Positions 45,898-54,658 of a stretch of DNA of 64,000 nt are shown here, piece after piece. The notes under the pieces are model-generated. The model was not told the DNA's origin. It searched no databases and saw nothing but the letters and a program-made list of their open reading frames with translations. This stretch comes from Mycobacterium sp. 852013-51886_SCH5428379 (GTDB taxonomy: Bacteria > Actinomycetota > Actinomycetes > Mycobacteriales > Mycobacteriaceae): the NCBI RefSeq assembly GCF_001665575.1, contig NZ_LZSU01000030.1:1-64000 (forward strand). Reading direction: 5' to 3'. Position 1 is the stretch's first letter. Every line of letters starts with the position of its first letter. The translations under genes were made by a program, and so were the position numbers.

Positions 45898-46308
45898 TCA
45901 GCGGCGCGCGATGCAGAGCCGAAGCAGCAGATGCTGTCCGGCGGTGACGTATCCGCCCCATCTCGGGGGGCCTCGGATAACGACCGACGCGCCCGTCGAC
46001 CGCCATGAGAATGCGGCGCCGATGATGGCGACGAGGCCGAAAGCAACCAGCAGCGTCACGTTGCGTGGCAGGGCCGCTTCGGCGAACGCATCCGGCGCCA
46101 TGGGCGCTGAGCCGTCCTGCGCATGGGGATGCTCGACGACGGCAGCAAAGTCGACAAAGATACCGGATGACAGTGCGTGAGGGCCATGATGCGCCGCAGG
46201 GCTGTGCTCGGTGAGCTTCCAACCTGTGCCGGTTACCAGGACTATGAGCGCCAAAAGTAACGCTACGACGGCGTGCCGTCGCGCAGTGGGGGCGTCGTTG
46301 TACCTCAC
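45898..46308 (-). CDS. lpqS: LpqS-like copper-regulon protein
   Basis: 136 residues. A hydrophobic N-terminal anchor, then His-rich segments (HSPAAHHGPHAL and VEHPHAQDG) that could bind copper, a second hydrophobic stretch, and a C-terminus RGPP...TAGQHLLLRLCIARR that closely resembles the end of M. tuberculosis LpqS. There is no lipobox at the expected place. The synteny lpqS-cysK2-MFS supports the call. No clear RicR box was found upstream. Confidence 0.7.
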   Translation of the reverse strand: MRYNDAPTARRHAVVALLLALIVLVTGTGWKLTEHSPAAHHGPHALSSGIFVDFAAVVEHPHAQDGSAPMAPDAFAEAALPRNVTLLVAFGLVAIIGAAFSWRSTGASVVIRGPPRWGGYVTAGQHLLLRLCIARR

Positions 46309-46777
46309 AATGAGCCCGACTGTAGCAGCGGATGTTGCGCCATTGAGTGACCCGTCGATTCGACGCCATGTTGTGATCGCGCCGCGACAACCGCGTGTTT
46401 GTTCGATCGCAGCTGGTGGCCGGTCAAAACGAATGACCCCTGAGAAGTCTTACTTACGAACGCCTTTGAAGAATCGTTATGTTCTTGAGGCAGACGTTCG
46501 TGCTGCTCATCTACGGTTTTGCTCAGTAGATCGGCTGGGGCTTACATCAATCAAGACTCATTAGTTCCTGGACTGCGTCGGACAGCTGAAACACCTCCCG
46601 CCTAACACCGGCATGCGGCGGAGCGACCCTCGGCAAGGCAGTATTGTGATGGGCATCACAAGCGCGGGGTGCCGACGCACCGCTATTGAGGGCGCGCCGC
46701 GATCGGTGTGCTGAGTGACGTCGCGTCAGCTATTCGTCGAAGGGCGAACGTTCCTGGCAAATACTTATCGTGATCGC
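46309..46777. other. Intergenic region with a Crp-type site
   Basis: 469 bases with no credible gene. A perfect TGTGA-N6-TCACA (TGTGATGGGCATCACA) lies at 46645-46660, matching the known mycobacterial Crp consensus. It is 337 bases upstream of the lpqS-like start and just beyond the 3' end of the BlaR-like gene. Its target is unclear. Confidence 0.6.
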
Positions 46778-47698
46778 TCAGTGGTGACACAGCAGTTCGA
46801 TCAGGCCAGGCGTACCCAACATCGAGGTCATTGCCAGTCCCAGCACCGCCCGCTGAGTCCATTGGGCGCGGCTGCTCGTGGGCTCGGCCAACCGCATCGC
46901 TCGCGCTGCGGTGGCGGTGCCGGCCGCCGCCAAGCCTTCTGCGGGCACTGGGTGGGTGTCCGCCATCGCGAGTATGCCGCCCAGCAGCGAGTTCACCCCG
47001 TGCCGTCGTGCGGCGGCGTCGTCAGCACACATCTCCAGCAGTTCAGCAACAGCGGGTGCGCTCTGCTTCATCACGGGTACCCGCGGTAGGGCCGTCGCCG
47101 CTGCTCGCAGCATGATCAGCAATTGATGGTGGCGACCCGCTATATGTGCCTGCTCATGCGCCAAGACGGCCGCCAGCTCTGACTGGCCCAACGCCGACCA
47201 GGCGGCACTGGTCACCACAATGGCGGGGGGGCGCCCCGACACGCAGTAAGCCGCCGGCCTGGGGGCGTCGATCACCACAACACCTGGGCAGGTTGTCGGC
47301 CGGCCGACCAGCATGACCGCGTTAGCGTGTTCGCGACTACGCGACCTGAGCCGTGCGACCGATCGTCCGGTTCTCAGAAGAAAGATGACGGACACCGCGC
47401 TGCCGGCGACGGTCACTGCGATGGAACCACTCAGCCCAGGCAGTCCCCCGTGCTCGGAGAGACCGAACAACTCAAGACACAGGGCGACTGTCGAAGAGTT
47501 TCGCAGACCGTCGAGTGCCGCAACGCCGATAAGCACCAGGGCGACGACCCAAGCGATCACCGTCGTTGACATCGCGGTCAGCCACGCTGCCACTCCCATC
47601 TGCGGGCTGAGGCCTGTCTTGGTAAGCCGTCCGAGTAGCGATGGTGCCGTCCAGGCCAGCGCGGTGCCGTAGAGCATGAGCCATAAACCGGTCGTCAT
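46778..47698 (-). CDS. M56-family (BlaR1-like) membrane metallopeptidase
   Basis: 306 residues. Several N-terminal membrane helices, then the zinc-peptidase motif LAHEQAHIAGRHH and a downstream CADDAA. No extracellular penicillin-binding sensor domain, as in the short BlaR-like proteins of mycobacteria (Rv1845c type). Overlaps the blaI stop by four bases. Probably cleaves or inactivates BlaI when signalled. Confidence 0.85.
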   Translation of the reverse strand: MTTGLWLMLYGTALAWTAPSLLGRLTKTGLSPQMGVAAWLTAMSTTVIAWVVALVLIGVAALDGLRNSSTVALCLELFGLSEHGGLPGLSGSIAVTVAGSAVSVIFLLRTGRSVARLRSRSREHANAVMLVGRPTTCPGVVVIDAPRPAAYCVSGRPPAIVVTSAAWSALGQSELAAVLAHEQAHIAGRHHQLLIMLRAAATALPRVPVMKQSAPAVAELLEMCADDAAARRHGVNSLLGGILAMADTHPVPAEGLAAAGTATAARAMRLAEPTSSRAQWTQRAVLGLAMTSMLGTPGLIELLCHH

Positions 47699-48066
47699 CG
47701 GCGCCGGTTCCCGCCACGGCGCAATGCCGAGCGCAGCTGTGCAGATTCTTCAGCGCTCATCTGCTCGACGAAGAAGGCCAACACTGCGTTCGTGTCACCG
47801 CCGGTCTCGAAGGCAGCCCGCATCAGTCGAGCGGAACGCTCCTCGCGGCTCATCACGGCACGGTACGAGTACGCTTTGCCGCTGCGTTCACGGCTCAGCC
47901 ACTTTTTGCGATAAAGATTGTCCATCGTCGACATCACGGTGGTGTACGCGATCTGCCGGTCGGCGGAGAGTTCGTCGAAGATCCGACGCACCGTCACTGG
48001 ATCTTCGTAGTTCCAGATGAGGTCCATGATGACCGCTTCCAGGTCACCGAAACCTCGCTGCAGCAT
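47695..48066 (-). CDS. blaI: BlaI/MecI/CopY family repressor
   Basis: 123 residues. Winged-helix: FGDLEAVIMDLIW, PVTVRRIFDELS, TTVMSTMDNLYRKKWLSRE. In M. tuberculosis BlaI (Rv1846c) represses the beta-lactamase and ATP-synthase genes. A candidate self-operator (ACAATGT in GGACAATGTAGC near 48123) lies about 55 bases upstream. Coupled to the M56 peptidase gene. Confidence 0.87.
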   Translation of the reverse strand: MLQRGFGDLEAVIMDLIWNYEDPVTVRRIFDELSADRQIAYTTVMSTMDNLYRKKWLSRERSGKAYSYRAVMSREERSARLMRAAFETGGDTNAVLAFFVEQMSAEESAQLRSALRRGGNRRR

Positions 48067-48487
48067 GTCGTGCTCTCCTTCGACACGGCCCGTTCACCGC
48101 GTTCTTCGACTGCTTGGTTGGGGACAATGTAGCTCTCATCATGGTTCAGCGTTGGTGACACGCACGTCCCGCTGGGGATGGTGAGGTCAGGAGACGGCAC
48201 TCGCAACGGCGTGAAAACACTGTCTCGGCCGGTTCACGTTTGTGCGCCTCGCGAACTCCGTGAGCGGCGACCCGCCGAGACCCAGCTACACCCATCTACG
48301 GACTTACCCCGTAGGCTGTGCCTCGTTGAGGTGGGTGCGCGAGCGCATCCGGGAGGCTATAGCAGATTGCATACGGAGGGACTGTGTGGCGTGATCACCG
48401 GCCCTTCCCGCGGAAGCAATTCCAAACTGAGCCAAACGCTCTCGATGCCTATTCGAAGACTGCAATTCACACACACGGAGGTGGCCG
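48067..48487. other. Divergent promoter region between blaI and the YcnI-like gene
   Basis: 421 bases without a gene. It contains a small ACA-A-TGT symmetry near 48124-48130 that could be a BlaI half-site pair. It must carry promoters in both directions, but no further motif was recognised. Confidence 0.4.
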
Positions 48488-49201
48488 GTGCTGAAGATTC
48501 TGCTGCGCATCGTCGGAGTTCTCATGGTCAGTGGAGTGGTGGCACTGCTTGTGAGCCCCTCGGCGACCGCCCATGTAGGTGCATACATTGAGGGCGGGGA
48601 GCCGGGAGAGACGGGGCTGATCACGCTGCGGGTTCCCGCAGAGTCAGACAACCCGCCTACCACCAAGGTGGAAGTGCGAATTCCTGACGACATTCAGATC
48701 CGCACCGTGCGGCCGCAGCCGGTTGCAGGCTGGCAACTCGATATACAGAAGAAGAAGACGAATCCAACGATCTACAGGGACGACGGCACGGCAGTCGATG
48801 AGGTGGTGAGTTCGGTGACGTGGACCGCGGTCGGTCCGGGGCTTATGCCCGGCCAGTTCGATGACTTCGTCCTCGAAGCGGGCCCGCTGCCGGATGTCGA
48901 AACTCTCTCCCTGCCAACCTTTCAGACCTTCGCTGATGGCACCACCGACGCTTGGACTGAACCGGCACCCGAAGGCAGTGACCCGGAGTTCCCCGTGCCG
49001 ACAGTGACACTCGGGGCGAGTACAGACACTGCTCCTAGCGGCGGGAGCGCTATGACATCTGTGATCGCCTGGACTGCACTGGGTTTCGCGGTGATCGCCG
49101 TTGCCCTGGGCATTTTCGCGATCGACCGGGCTCGCCGGTCCGCTGACACCGGCTCGCTGGGCGCTGCGGCGCCTCCCGAGCGCTCAGCTGTCGCTGAGTA
49201 A
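48488..49201 (+). CDS. YcnI/DUF1775 copper-handling membrane-anchored protein
   Basis: 237 residues from a GTG with GGAGG upstream. The signal peptide ends ...SATAHVGAYIEGG; the mature N-terminal His is the copper ligand in YcnI proteins. The DUF1775 beta-sandwich follows (ITLRVPAESDNPPTTKVEVRI, PGQFDDFVLEAGPLP) and a C-terminal transmembrane helix near residue 190. Acts on the outer face of the membrane in copper acquisition or delivery. Confidence 0.87.
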   Translation: MLKILLRIVGVLMVSGVVALLVSPSATAHVGAYIEGGEPGETGLITLRVPAESDNPPTTKVEVRIPDDIQIRTVRPQPVAGWQLDIQKKKTNPTIYRDDGTAVDEVVSSVTWTAVGPGLMPGQFDDFVLEAGPLPDVETLSLPTFQTFADGTTDAWTEPAPEGSDPEFPVPTVTLGASTDTAPSGGSAMTSVIAWTALGFAVIAVALGIFAIDRARRSADTGSLGAAAPPERSAVAE

Positions 49202-49328
49202 AGACCTGCCTGCCGAAGACCGTCACTCCCAGCTGGGCTCTGCCACTGCGGTAGAGCCCGGTTGGCGTCGAACTGCTACGAGCGTGAACGCTTCATCTAC
49301 CCCGGCCATTCGCAAGGACAGACCATCG

Positions 49329-49760
49329 ATGAGTACTCGCAGTGTTTTCTTGAAAGTCAGCGTGACCATGGGCGCGGCCGTCGCCATGGTCGCGGGGTGT
49401 GGCTCACCGCCGCCGTCGACGAGCTCCTCCTCCGCCGCGCCTTCGGCCTCCCCTCAAGCCCCTGGCAGCACCCCTTCGGCAAGCGCTGAAGCCGGCACGG
49501 TCATCGACATCTCAATCGACGGCGGCGCGGTGACACCCACCAATGCAGAGGCCCAAGCTGTCGCTGGGCAGCCGATCGTGCTCAAGGTGAGCAGCGACGC
49601 AGTCGACAGCCTGCACGTGCATTCGGTGCCCGAGAACGTGTTCGACGTTGCAGCCACTCCAGATCAGCGCTTCGAGTTCACTGTCAACATCCCCGGGCGA
49701 GTCGCAGTGGAATTGCACGACTTGCACGTCACCGTCGTCACCATCGAAGTCCGGCCTTGA
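49329..49760 (+). CDS. Cupredoxin-like lipoprotein
   Basis: 143 residues. Signal and lipobox VAGC near residue 24, a Ser/Pro linker, then a small beta-barrel (VIDISIDGGAVTP, LHVHSVPENVFDV, GRVAVELHDLHV). The His residues near the end match the cupredoxin-like copper-site region, but the usual Cys is absent. Encoded between the YcnI-like protein and a polytopic membrane protein, so a copper carrier role is likely. Confidence 0.72.
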   Translation: MSTRSVFLKVSVTMGAAVAMVAGCGSPPPSTSSSSAAPSASPQAPGSTPSASAEAGTVIDISIDGGAVTPTNAEAQAVAGQPIVLKVSSDAVDSLHVHSVPENVFDVAATPDQRFEFTVNIPGRVAVELHDLHVTVVTIEVRP

Positions 49761-51127
49761 CGCGCGGAGCCGCTGAAGCGTTCCTGGCGCACGGCGTAGG
49801 CGGATCGACCGATCTCCCAGTGCCATTGTCCTACGCGCTGATTGGAGCCGCATGGGCGTTGGCGGCGACCTTCGCCATCGTGGCCGTGGCGTGGCGGACG
49901 CCGCGGTTTGACCCAGCGAAGCCGGGACGAGAGTTGCCGGAGTGGGTGTCTGCAGTCGTCGACTCCCCCGCTGTCCGATGGATCGCCGCGATTGCCGCCG
50001 CAATGTTCACCGTTTGGGTGGCCATCGCCGCGATCTGGGGACCCCAGGGCAGTGACAACGCCCTACCGGGCGTGTTCTACGTGCTGCTGTGGGTCGGCCT
50101 GGTCGCCATATCGGTTGTCGTAGGCCCAATTTGGCGCGTGATCTCGCCCGTGCGCACCGTATGGCGATTCTTGCACATTGGGCGGCGCGGCGCGGCCCCC
50201 GAAGAGGGGCGCATGCAGTACCGGCCGGGCTGGGGGTACTGGCCGGGTGTCATTGGCCTCTTCGCGTTCGTATGGCTGGAACTAGCGAGTTCAGATCCTG
50301 GCTCACTGACGGCGATCAAGATCTGGATACTCCTCTACGCCGTCACAATGCTGGCTGGCGCAGCACTTTTCGGAACTACGTGGTTCGCCCGAGCTGATCC
50401 GTTCGAGGTCTACAGCGTGACAGTCTCGCGGCTGGCACCTTTCAGGAGAAACCGCACGACAGGACGCATCGTTCTCGGGAATCCGCTCGATCATCTGCCG
50501 ACCATGCCGGTGCGGCCAGGCACCGTAGCGGTCATGGCGGTGCTGCTCGGATCCACCGCGTTCGACAGCTTCTCTCAGTCTTCCGTCTTCAGTAACTTCG
50601 TCACTCGCAACGCCGCCGGCATCCCTCTCGTCGGCCCCTCCGCGGGCGGCACGGTACTGCGATCCCTCGGGCTTCTACTTTTCGTCCTCGCAGTCGGAGT
50701 GACCTTCTCGGCCGCGGCTCGCGCGACCGCCGGTGTGAGTCGCGAGCAACGCCGGCAACTGCCGGCCCTCCTCGCTCATAGCCTGATTCCCATAGTCGTG
50801 GGCTACATCTTCGCGCACTACCTCTCGTACCTCGTCGAGCGCGGTCAGGAAACCATCGTGCGGCTCGCCGACCCGCTCGACAGGGGCTGGCACCTACTCG
50901 GCCTTGACGCCGCCGACGTGCAGTACGTCCTCTCTCTGAACCCGACGTTGCTGTGGACGATCAAGGTCGCCTCCGTTGTAATCGGACATATGCTGGCTGT
51001 CATCGCCGCGCACGATAAAGCATTACGGGTCTTGCCCGTTGGCCATCAATTGACCGGCCAGCTCGCGATGATGCTGACAATGGTCGGCTATACGTTTGCG
51101 GGCCTGTACCTCCTGTTCGGGGCCTGA
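49757..51127 (+). CDS. Polytopic membrane protein of the YcnI copper cluster
   Basis: 456 residues with about ten hydrophobic helices. Starts at a TTG overlapping the previous stop (TTGA). The N-terminus (AHGVGGSTDLPVP) and repeated RPGTVAV/PTLLWTIK blocks resemble actinobacterial proteins often labelled fenitrothion hydrolase, a name with little functional support. Consistent linkage to YcnI and cupredoxin genes suggests a metal-related membrane function. Confidence 0.75.
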   Translation: MTRGAAEAFLAHGVGGSTDLPVPLSYALIGAAWALAATFAIVAVAWRTPRFDPAKPGRELPEWVSAVVDSPAVRWIAAIAAAMFTVWVAIAAIWGPQGSDNALPGVFYVLLWVGLVAISVVVGPIWRVISPVRTVWRFLHIGRRGAAPEEGRMQYRPGWGYWPGVIGLFAFVWLELASSDPGSLTAIKIWILLYAVTMLAGAALFGTTWFARADPFEVYSVTVSRLAPFRRNRTTGRIVLGNPLDHLPTMPVRPGTVAVMAVLLGSTAFDSFSQSSVFSNFVTRNAAGIPLVGPSAGGTVLRSLGLLLFVLAVGVTFSAAARATAGVSREQRRQLPALLAHSLIPIVVGYIFAHYLSYLVERGQETIVRLADPLDRGWHLLGLDAADVQYVLSLNPTLLWTIKVASVVIGHMLAVIAAHDKALRVLPVGHQLTGQLAMMLTMVGYTFAGLYLLFGA

Positions 51128-51141
51128 CCCGAGCCTGCTTG

Positions 51142-51186
51142 TCAGCGATCAAGGACCGCGCGGGTGCTCGCCTCGGGCGTCAGCTC
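51142..51186 (-). pseudogene. Orphan 3'-end fragment of a copB-like ATPase gene
   Basis: On the minus strand it reads ELTPEASTRAVLDR-stop. This is nearly identical to the last residues of the CopB ATPase encoded at 52469 (DLTPEASTRAVLNR-stop). No other part of such a gene is present beside it. It is a recombination or deletion footprint. Confidence 0.7.
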
Positions 51187-51307
51187 GTGGCAGAGTATCG
51201 ATGTCATCTACGTAGCAAGTCAGTAGGATATGACGAACGGGTCTCGGTCGGATTGAGATGTGGTGTCTGGCAACCGCTGTCGGGGATGGCGCTGTCATCA
51301 TGGTTCC

Positions 51308-52138
51308 GTGGCCCCCAGGACAGCGAGGAAGACCGACAGCAGGCTCGCCGCTCGGCTCGCCGCGCTCGCCTCGTTGGGCGCTTCTGTTATCCACTTCGCC
51401 GTCGTACCCACCCACTGGCAGGAGTGGATGCCGGCAGGCTTGTTCTTCGCATCCCTCGCGGTTTTCCAACTCTGCTGGGCGCGCCTGGTTCTCGCCCGAA
51501 CCACCAACCCGGTGCTAGCCCTCGGCATCATGGTCAACCTCGCGGTCATCGGGCTCTGGTCCGTGTCGAGAACCGCTGGTGCGCCGTTCGGCCCCCACGC
51601 CGGTGAAGCCGAATTGGTCCAAGCCGCGGACTTATGCGCGCTGTTGCTTCAGATTTATGTCGTGATGGGCGCAGGATGGGTCTGGTATCGCGGCCTGCAA
51701 GGAGAACCGTTGCCGGCCTTCGGGAGCGCGATGGTGCTCCTCGGCGCGATCGGGGTCGTGACGCTGGCGTCGACCGTGGGTGCTGCATCTGGTTTGCGCC
51801 ATGGCCACCACGCGCCAGCGGGTGCGGAAGCGGGGGCCCACCATCACGGGATTGATTCGGGACAAGCCGAGGACCATCACAATCACCCTGAGCCCGACCC
51901 TGCAGCGCCCCCTGAGAACACAGGAGGCAGTGATCACGGGACGGGCGTAGAACACGGCGACGCCGATCACGGTCACGATCCGGAGCCGGCGTCTCCCCCG
52001 CCTGCTGCCCACCTGGTTGAAGTACCTGCGCCCGCCCCTAGCAGTGCGCCTGATGCGGCCACGCCGGTGCCAATCAACGAACCGCTTCCTGCGGCGGAGC
52101 TGCTAGACGACCACCGAGACCATGACCACGTGCATTGA
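51308..52138 (+). CDS. Membrane protein with His-rich C-terminal tail
   Basis: 276 residues from a GTG. Four to five hydrophobic helices occupy residues ~20-170, followed by a ~100-residue His/Asp/Pro tail (GLRHGHHAPAGAEAGAHHHG; DHHNHPEPD; DHRDHDHVH). The tail should bind Cu or Zn. The helical part belongs to a family of actinobacterial membrane proteins without a defined role. Fits with the neighbouring copper genes. Confidence 0.75.
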   Translation: MAPRTARKTDSRLAARLAALASLGASVIHFAVVPTHWQEWMPAGLFFASLAVFQLCWARLVLARTTNPVLALGIMVNLAVIGLWSVSRTAGAPFGPHAGEAELVQAADLCALLLQIYVVMGAGWVWYRGLQGEPLPAFGSAMVLLGAIGVVTLASTVGAASGLRHGHHAPAGAEAGAHHHGIDSGQAEDHHNHPEPDPAAPPENTGGSDHGTGVEHGDADHGHDPEPASPPPAAHLVEVPAPAPSSAPDAATPVPINEPLPAAELLDDHRDHDHVH

Positions 52139-52139
52139 C

Positions 52140-52456
52140 GCGGTCCCGCGTAGCAGCCAATCGCGCGCCTCGGTCTCGTAGTTGCCGCCCGTCAAGTCTC
52201 GCCGGCCGATGGCCCCGCCCGGATGCCGCACGGTGGCGAGGGCCGACATGCCGATGCCGTAGGTGGATAGCAATCGCCTCGGCCGGGGAGACGATAAAGC
52301 GCAGCTGAGCACGCTGAGCGACGATGCGCTCCTCGGCGGGAAGGATGCGGCGGAGAACCACCACGCGTGGAATGCCCTCCGCGCGTCGGCGTCGTCATGA
52401 TCCACGATCTCGGCCGATCCGACGCACTGGACAGCTGCGCCGGGATACCTGCACAC
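52140..52456 (-). pseudogene. Frameshifted PPOX-like (split-barrel) gene remnant
   Basis: Minus-strand pieces AAVQCVGSAEIVDHDDADAR, then in another frame LRRILPAEERIVAQRAQLRF, then back in the first frame TYGIGMSALATVRHPGG, read in order like a single pyridoxamine-oxidase-like protein. Two opposite frameshifts separate them. The continuous first frame stays open but scrambles the middle, so the gene is probably dead. Confidence 0.5.
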
Positions 52457-52468
52457 GGTCGACGGTTC

Positions 52469-54574
52469 CTAGCGGTTGAGGACGGCGCGGGTACTTGCCT
52501 CGGGCGTCAGGTCAAGGCGGCGCAACAGTTGCGCGTTGAGCGCTACGACGATCGTCGACAGTGACATGAGGATAGCGCCGACCGACATCGGTAAGACGAA
52601 TCCAAGCGGTGCGAGCACACCGGCAGCCAACGGCACTGCGATGAGGTTGTATCCGGCGCCCCACCAGAGGTTCTGCTTCATTTTCCGGTAGCTGGCTCGC
52701 GACAGTTCGATGACCGACAGCACCGAGCGCGGGTCGGAGCTGGCCAGGATCACGCCGGCAGAGGCGATGGCAACATCTGTGCCGGCGCCGATCGCGATGC
52801 CGATGTCAGCCTGTGCCAACGCGGGGGCATCGTTGACACCATCGCCGACCATTGCGACCTTCTTGCCCTCCTGTTGCAGCGCAGCAACTTTCGACGCCTT
52901 GTCTTCCGGGCGTACTCCGGCGAACACCCGGTCGATGCCCAGTTCGTGACCTACCGCCTGCGCGACGGCTTCGGCGTCACCGGTGATCATGACCACCTCT
53001 ACGCCGAGCTTGTGCAAGGCATCGACGGCGTCGCGCGACTCGGGGCGGATCTCGTCGGCCAGGCGCAGCCCGCCGACCACGGCACCGTTGCGGATGACGT
53101 GCAGGATGATCGCGCCCTCGTCGCGCCACGAGGTCGCCGCGTGAACCTCTTGCGCGCCGATCTCTTCGAGCAGGCGGGGGCCGCCCACGCGGATCTCGTG
53201 CCCGTCGACCGTGGCAGTCACCCCGACGGCGGGAGACGACGAGAAACCGTTCGCGCGTGGCACAGTCAGTCCCCGCTCCTCGGCGGCTTTCACGATCGCC
53301 CGTGCCAGGGGGTGTTCACTGTCGGCCTCGGCGGCGGCGGCTAGGGCGAGCACGGTGTCGTCGTCGAGGTCGCCGCGGACCTCGATCGCGGTCACGGTTG
53401 GTTCGCCCTTGGTGAGGGTGCCGGTCTTGTCGAAGAGCACGGCGTCGACGGTGCGCATCCCTTCCAGGGCGAGGCGATCCTTGATTAGCACGCCGCCCCG
53501 CGCAGCGCGTTCGGTGGCGATGGACACGACCAGTGGTATCGCCAAGCCCAACGCATGGGGGCAAGCGATGACGAGCACGGTGATCGCCCGGACGACGGAG
53601 GCGTCAGGGTCTCCGACAATCGACCACGCCACGGCGGTGATGGCGGCGGTCCCTAGGGCGAACCAGAACAGCCAGCCGGCCGCCCTATCGGCGAGGCGCT
53701 GGGCTCGCGAGGATGAGTACTGGGCTTCGGTGACCAGGCGCTGGATTCCTGCCAGGGCGGTGTCGTCGCCGGTGGCGGTGATCTCGACCCGCAACCCGGA
53801 ATCTGTGGCGACCGTTCCGGCTGTCACCGCATCTCCGACGCTGCGGGCCACCGGCCGCGATTCACCGGTCACCATCGACTCGTCCATGTCCGCGCGCCCG
53901 TCGACGATTTTGCCGTCGGCGGGGACGCTGCCACCGGGTCGCACGACCACCAGATCTCCCACCTGCAGGTCGGCGGGTGAGACGGTGATGATGCGGTCGC
54001 CGTCGACCTTCTCGGCCTCGTCGGGAAGCAGGGCGGCCAGGGAGTCCAGTGCGGAGGTGGTCTGAGCCAGGGAGCGCATCTCGACCCAGTGGCCGAGCAG
54101 CATGATGACAATCAGCAGCGCCAGTTCCCACCAGAACTCCAGTTCGTGGTGGAGCAGGCCCAGGCTCGCGCCCCAGGAGGCGAAGAATGCGACGGTGATC
54201 GCTAGCCCGATGAGCAGCATCATTCCGGGTTTGCGGGAACGGATTTCGCTTGCGGCGCCGGTGAGGAAGGGGCGACCGCCGACGACGTACATGACCGTGC
54301 CCAGCAATGGCGCGATCCAGCGGGCGCCGGGCACGTCGGGCACGGCGTAGCCGAGCAGCATGGCGAACATGGTGGAGAACGCGATGACCGGGATGGCGAT
54401 GATCAGGTTGATCCAGAAGAGCTTCCGGAACACGGCGACGTGATCGGCGCCGTGCCCGGCGTGACCCCCGTGGCCGGCATCGTCGTCGTGGTGGGGGCCG
54501 GAGTCGTGAGCGGCGTGCTCGTCGTGGACGCCGTTGTGGGATGTCGCTAATGCGTGCTCGTCGTGGCTGGTCAT
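52469..54574 (-). CDS. copB: Copper-translocating P1B-type ATPase, CopB type (CPH motif)
   Basis: 701 residues. The N-terminal ~45 residues are rich in His and Asp (HAAHDSGPHHDDDAGHGG) and have no Cys metal domain. Core motifs: TGESRPV, the transmembrane CPH (VIACPHALGLAIP), FDKTGTLTKGEPT, and [17 protein letters not shown]-type (P1B-3) pumps export Cu+ or Cu2+. AAGGAG lies eight bases before the ATG. Last gene of the copper operon from 58834. Confidence 0.9.
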   Translation of the reverse strand: MTSHDEHALATSHNGVHDEHAAHDSGPHHDDDAGHGGHAGHGADHVAVFRKLFWINLIIAIPVIAFSTMFAMLLGYAVPDVPGARWIAPLLGTVMYVVGGRPFLTGAASEIRSRKPGMMLLIGLAITVAFFASWGASLGLLHHELEFWWELALLIVIMLLGHWVEMRSLAQTTSALDSLAALLPDEAEKVDGDRIITVSPADLQVGDLVVVRPGGSVPADGKIVDGRADMDESMVTGESRPVARSVGDAVTAGTVATDSGLRVEITATGDDTALAGIQRLVTEAQYSSSRAQRLADRAAGWLFWFALGTAAITAVAWSIVGDPDASVVRAITVLVIACPHALGLAIPLVVSIATERAARGGVLIKDRLALEGMRTVDAVLFDKTGTLTKGEPTVTAIEVRGDLDDDTVLALAAAAEADSEHPLARAIVKAAEERGLTVPRANGFSSSPAVGVTATVDGHEIRVGGPRLLEEIGAQEVHAATSWRDEGAIILHVIRNGAVVGGLRLADEIRPESRDAVDALHKLGVEVVMITGDAEAVAQAVGHELGIDRVFAGVRPEDKASKVAALQQEGKKVAMVGDGVNDAPALAQADIGIAIGAGTDVAIASAGVILASSDPRSVLSVIELSRASYRKMKQNLWWGAGYNLIAVPLAAGVLAPLGFVLPMSVGAILMSLSTIVVALNAQLLRRLDLTPEASTRAVLNR

Positions 54575-54658
54575 GTTGTGCTCTCCTTGAGGAGTCTCAC
54601 GTGTTCGTTCGCGCGGGTGTGTAGGAGTGAGGCGGCGTCAGTGCACCGCCGGTGCGGC

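Noticed and set aside
53211..54065. Ser/Ala-rich plus-strand frame opposite copB
   Set aside because: Codon-bias shadow of the ATPase gene; low-complexity composition.
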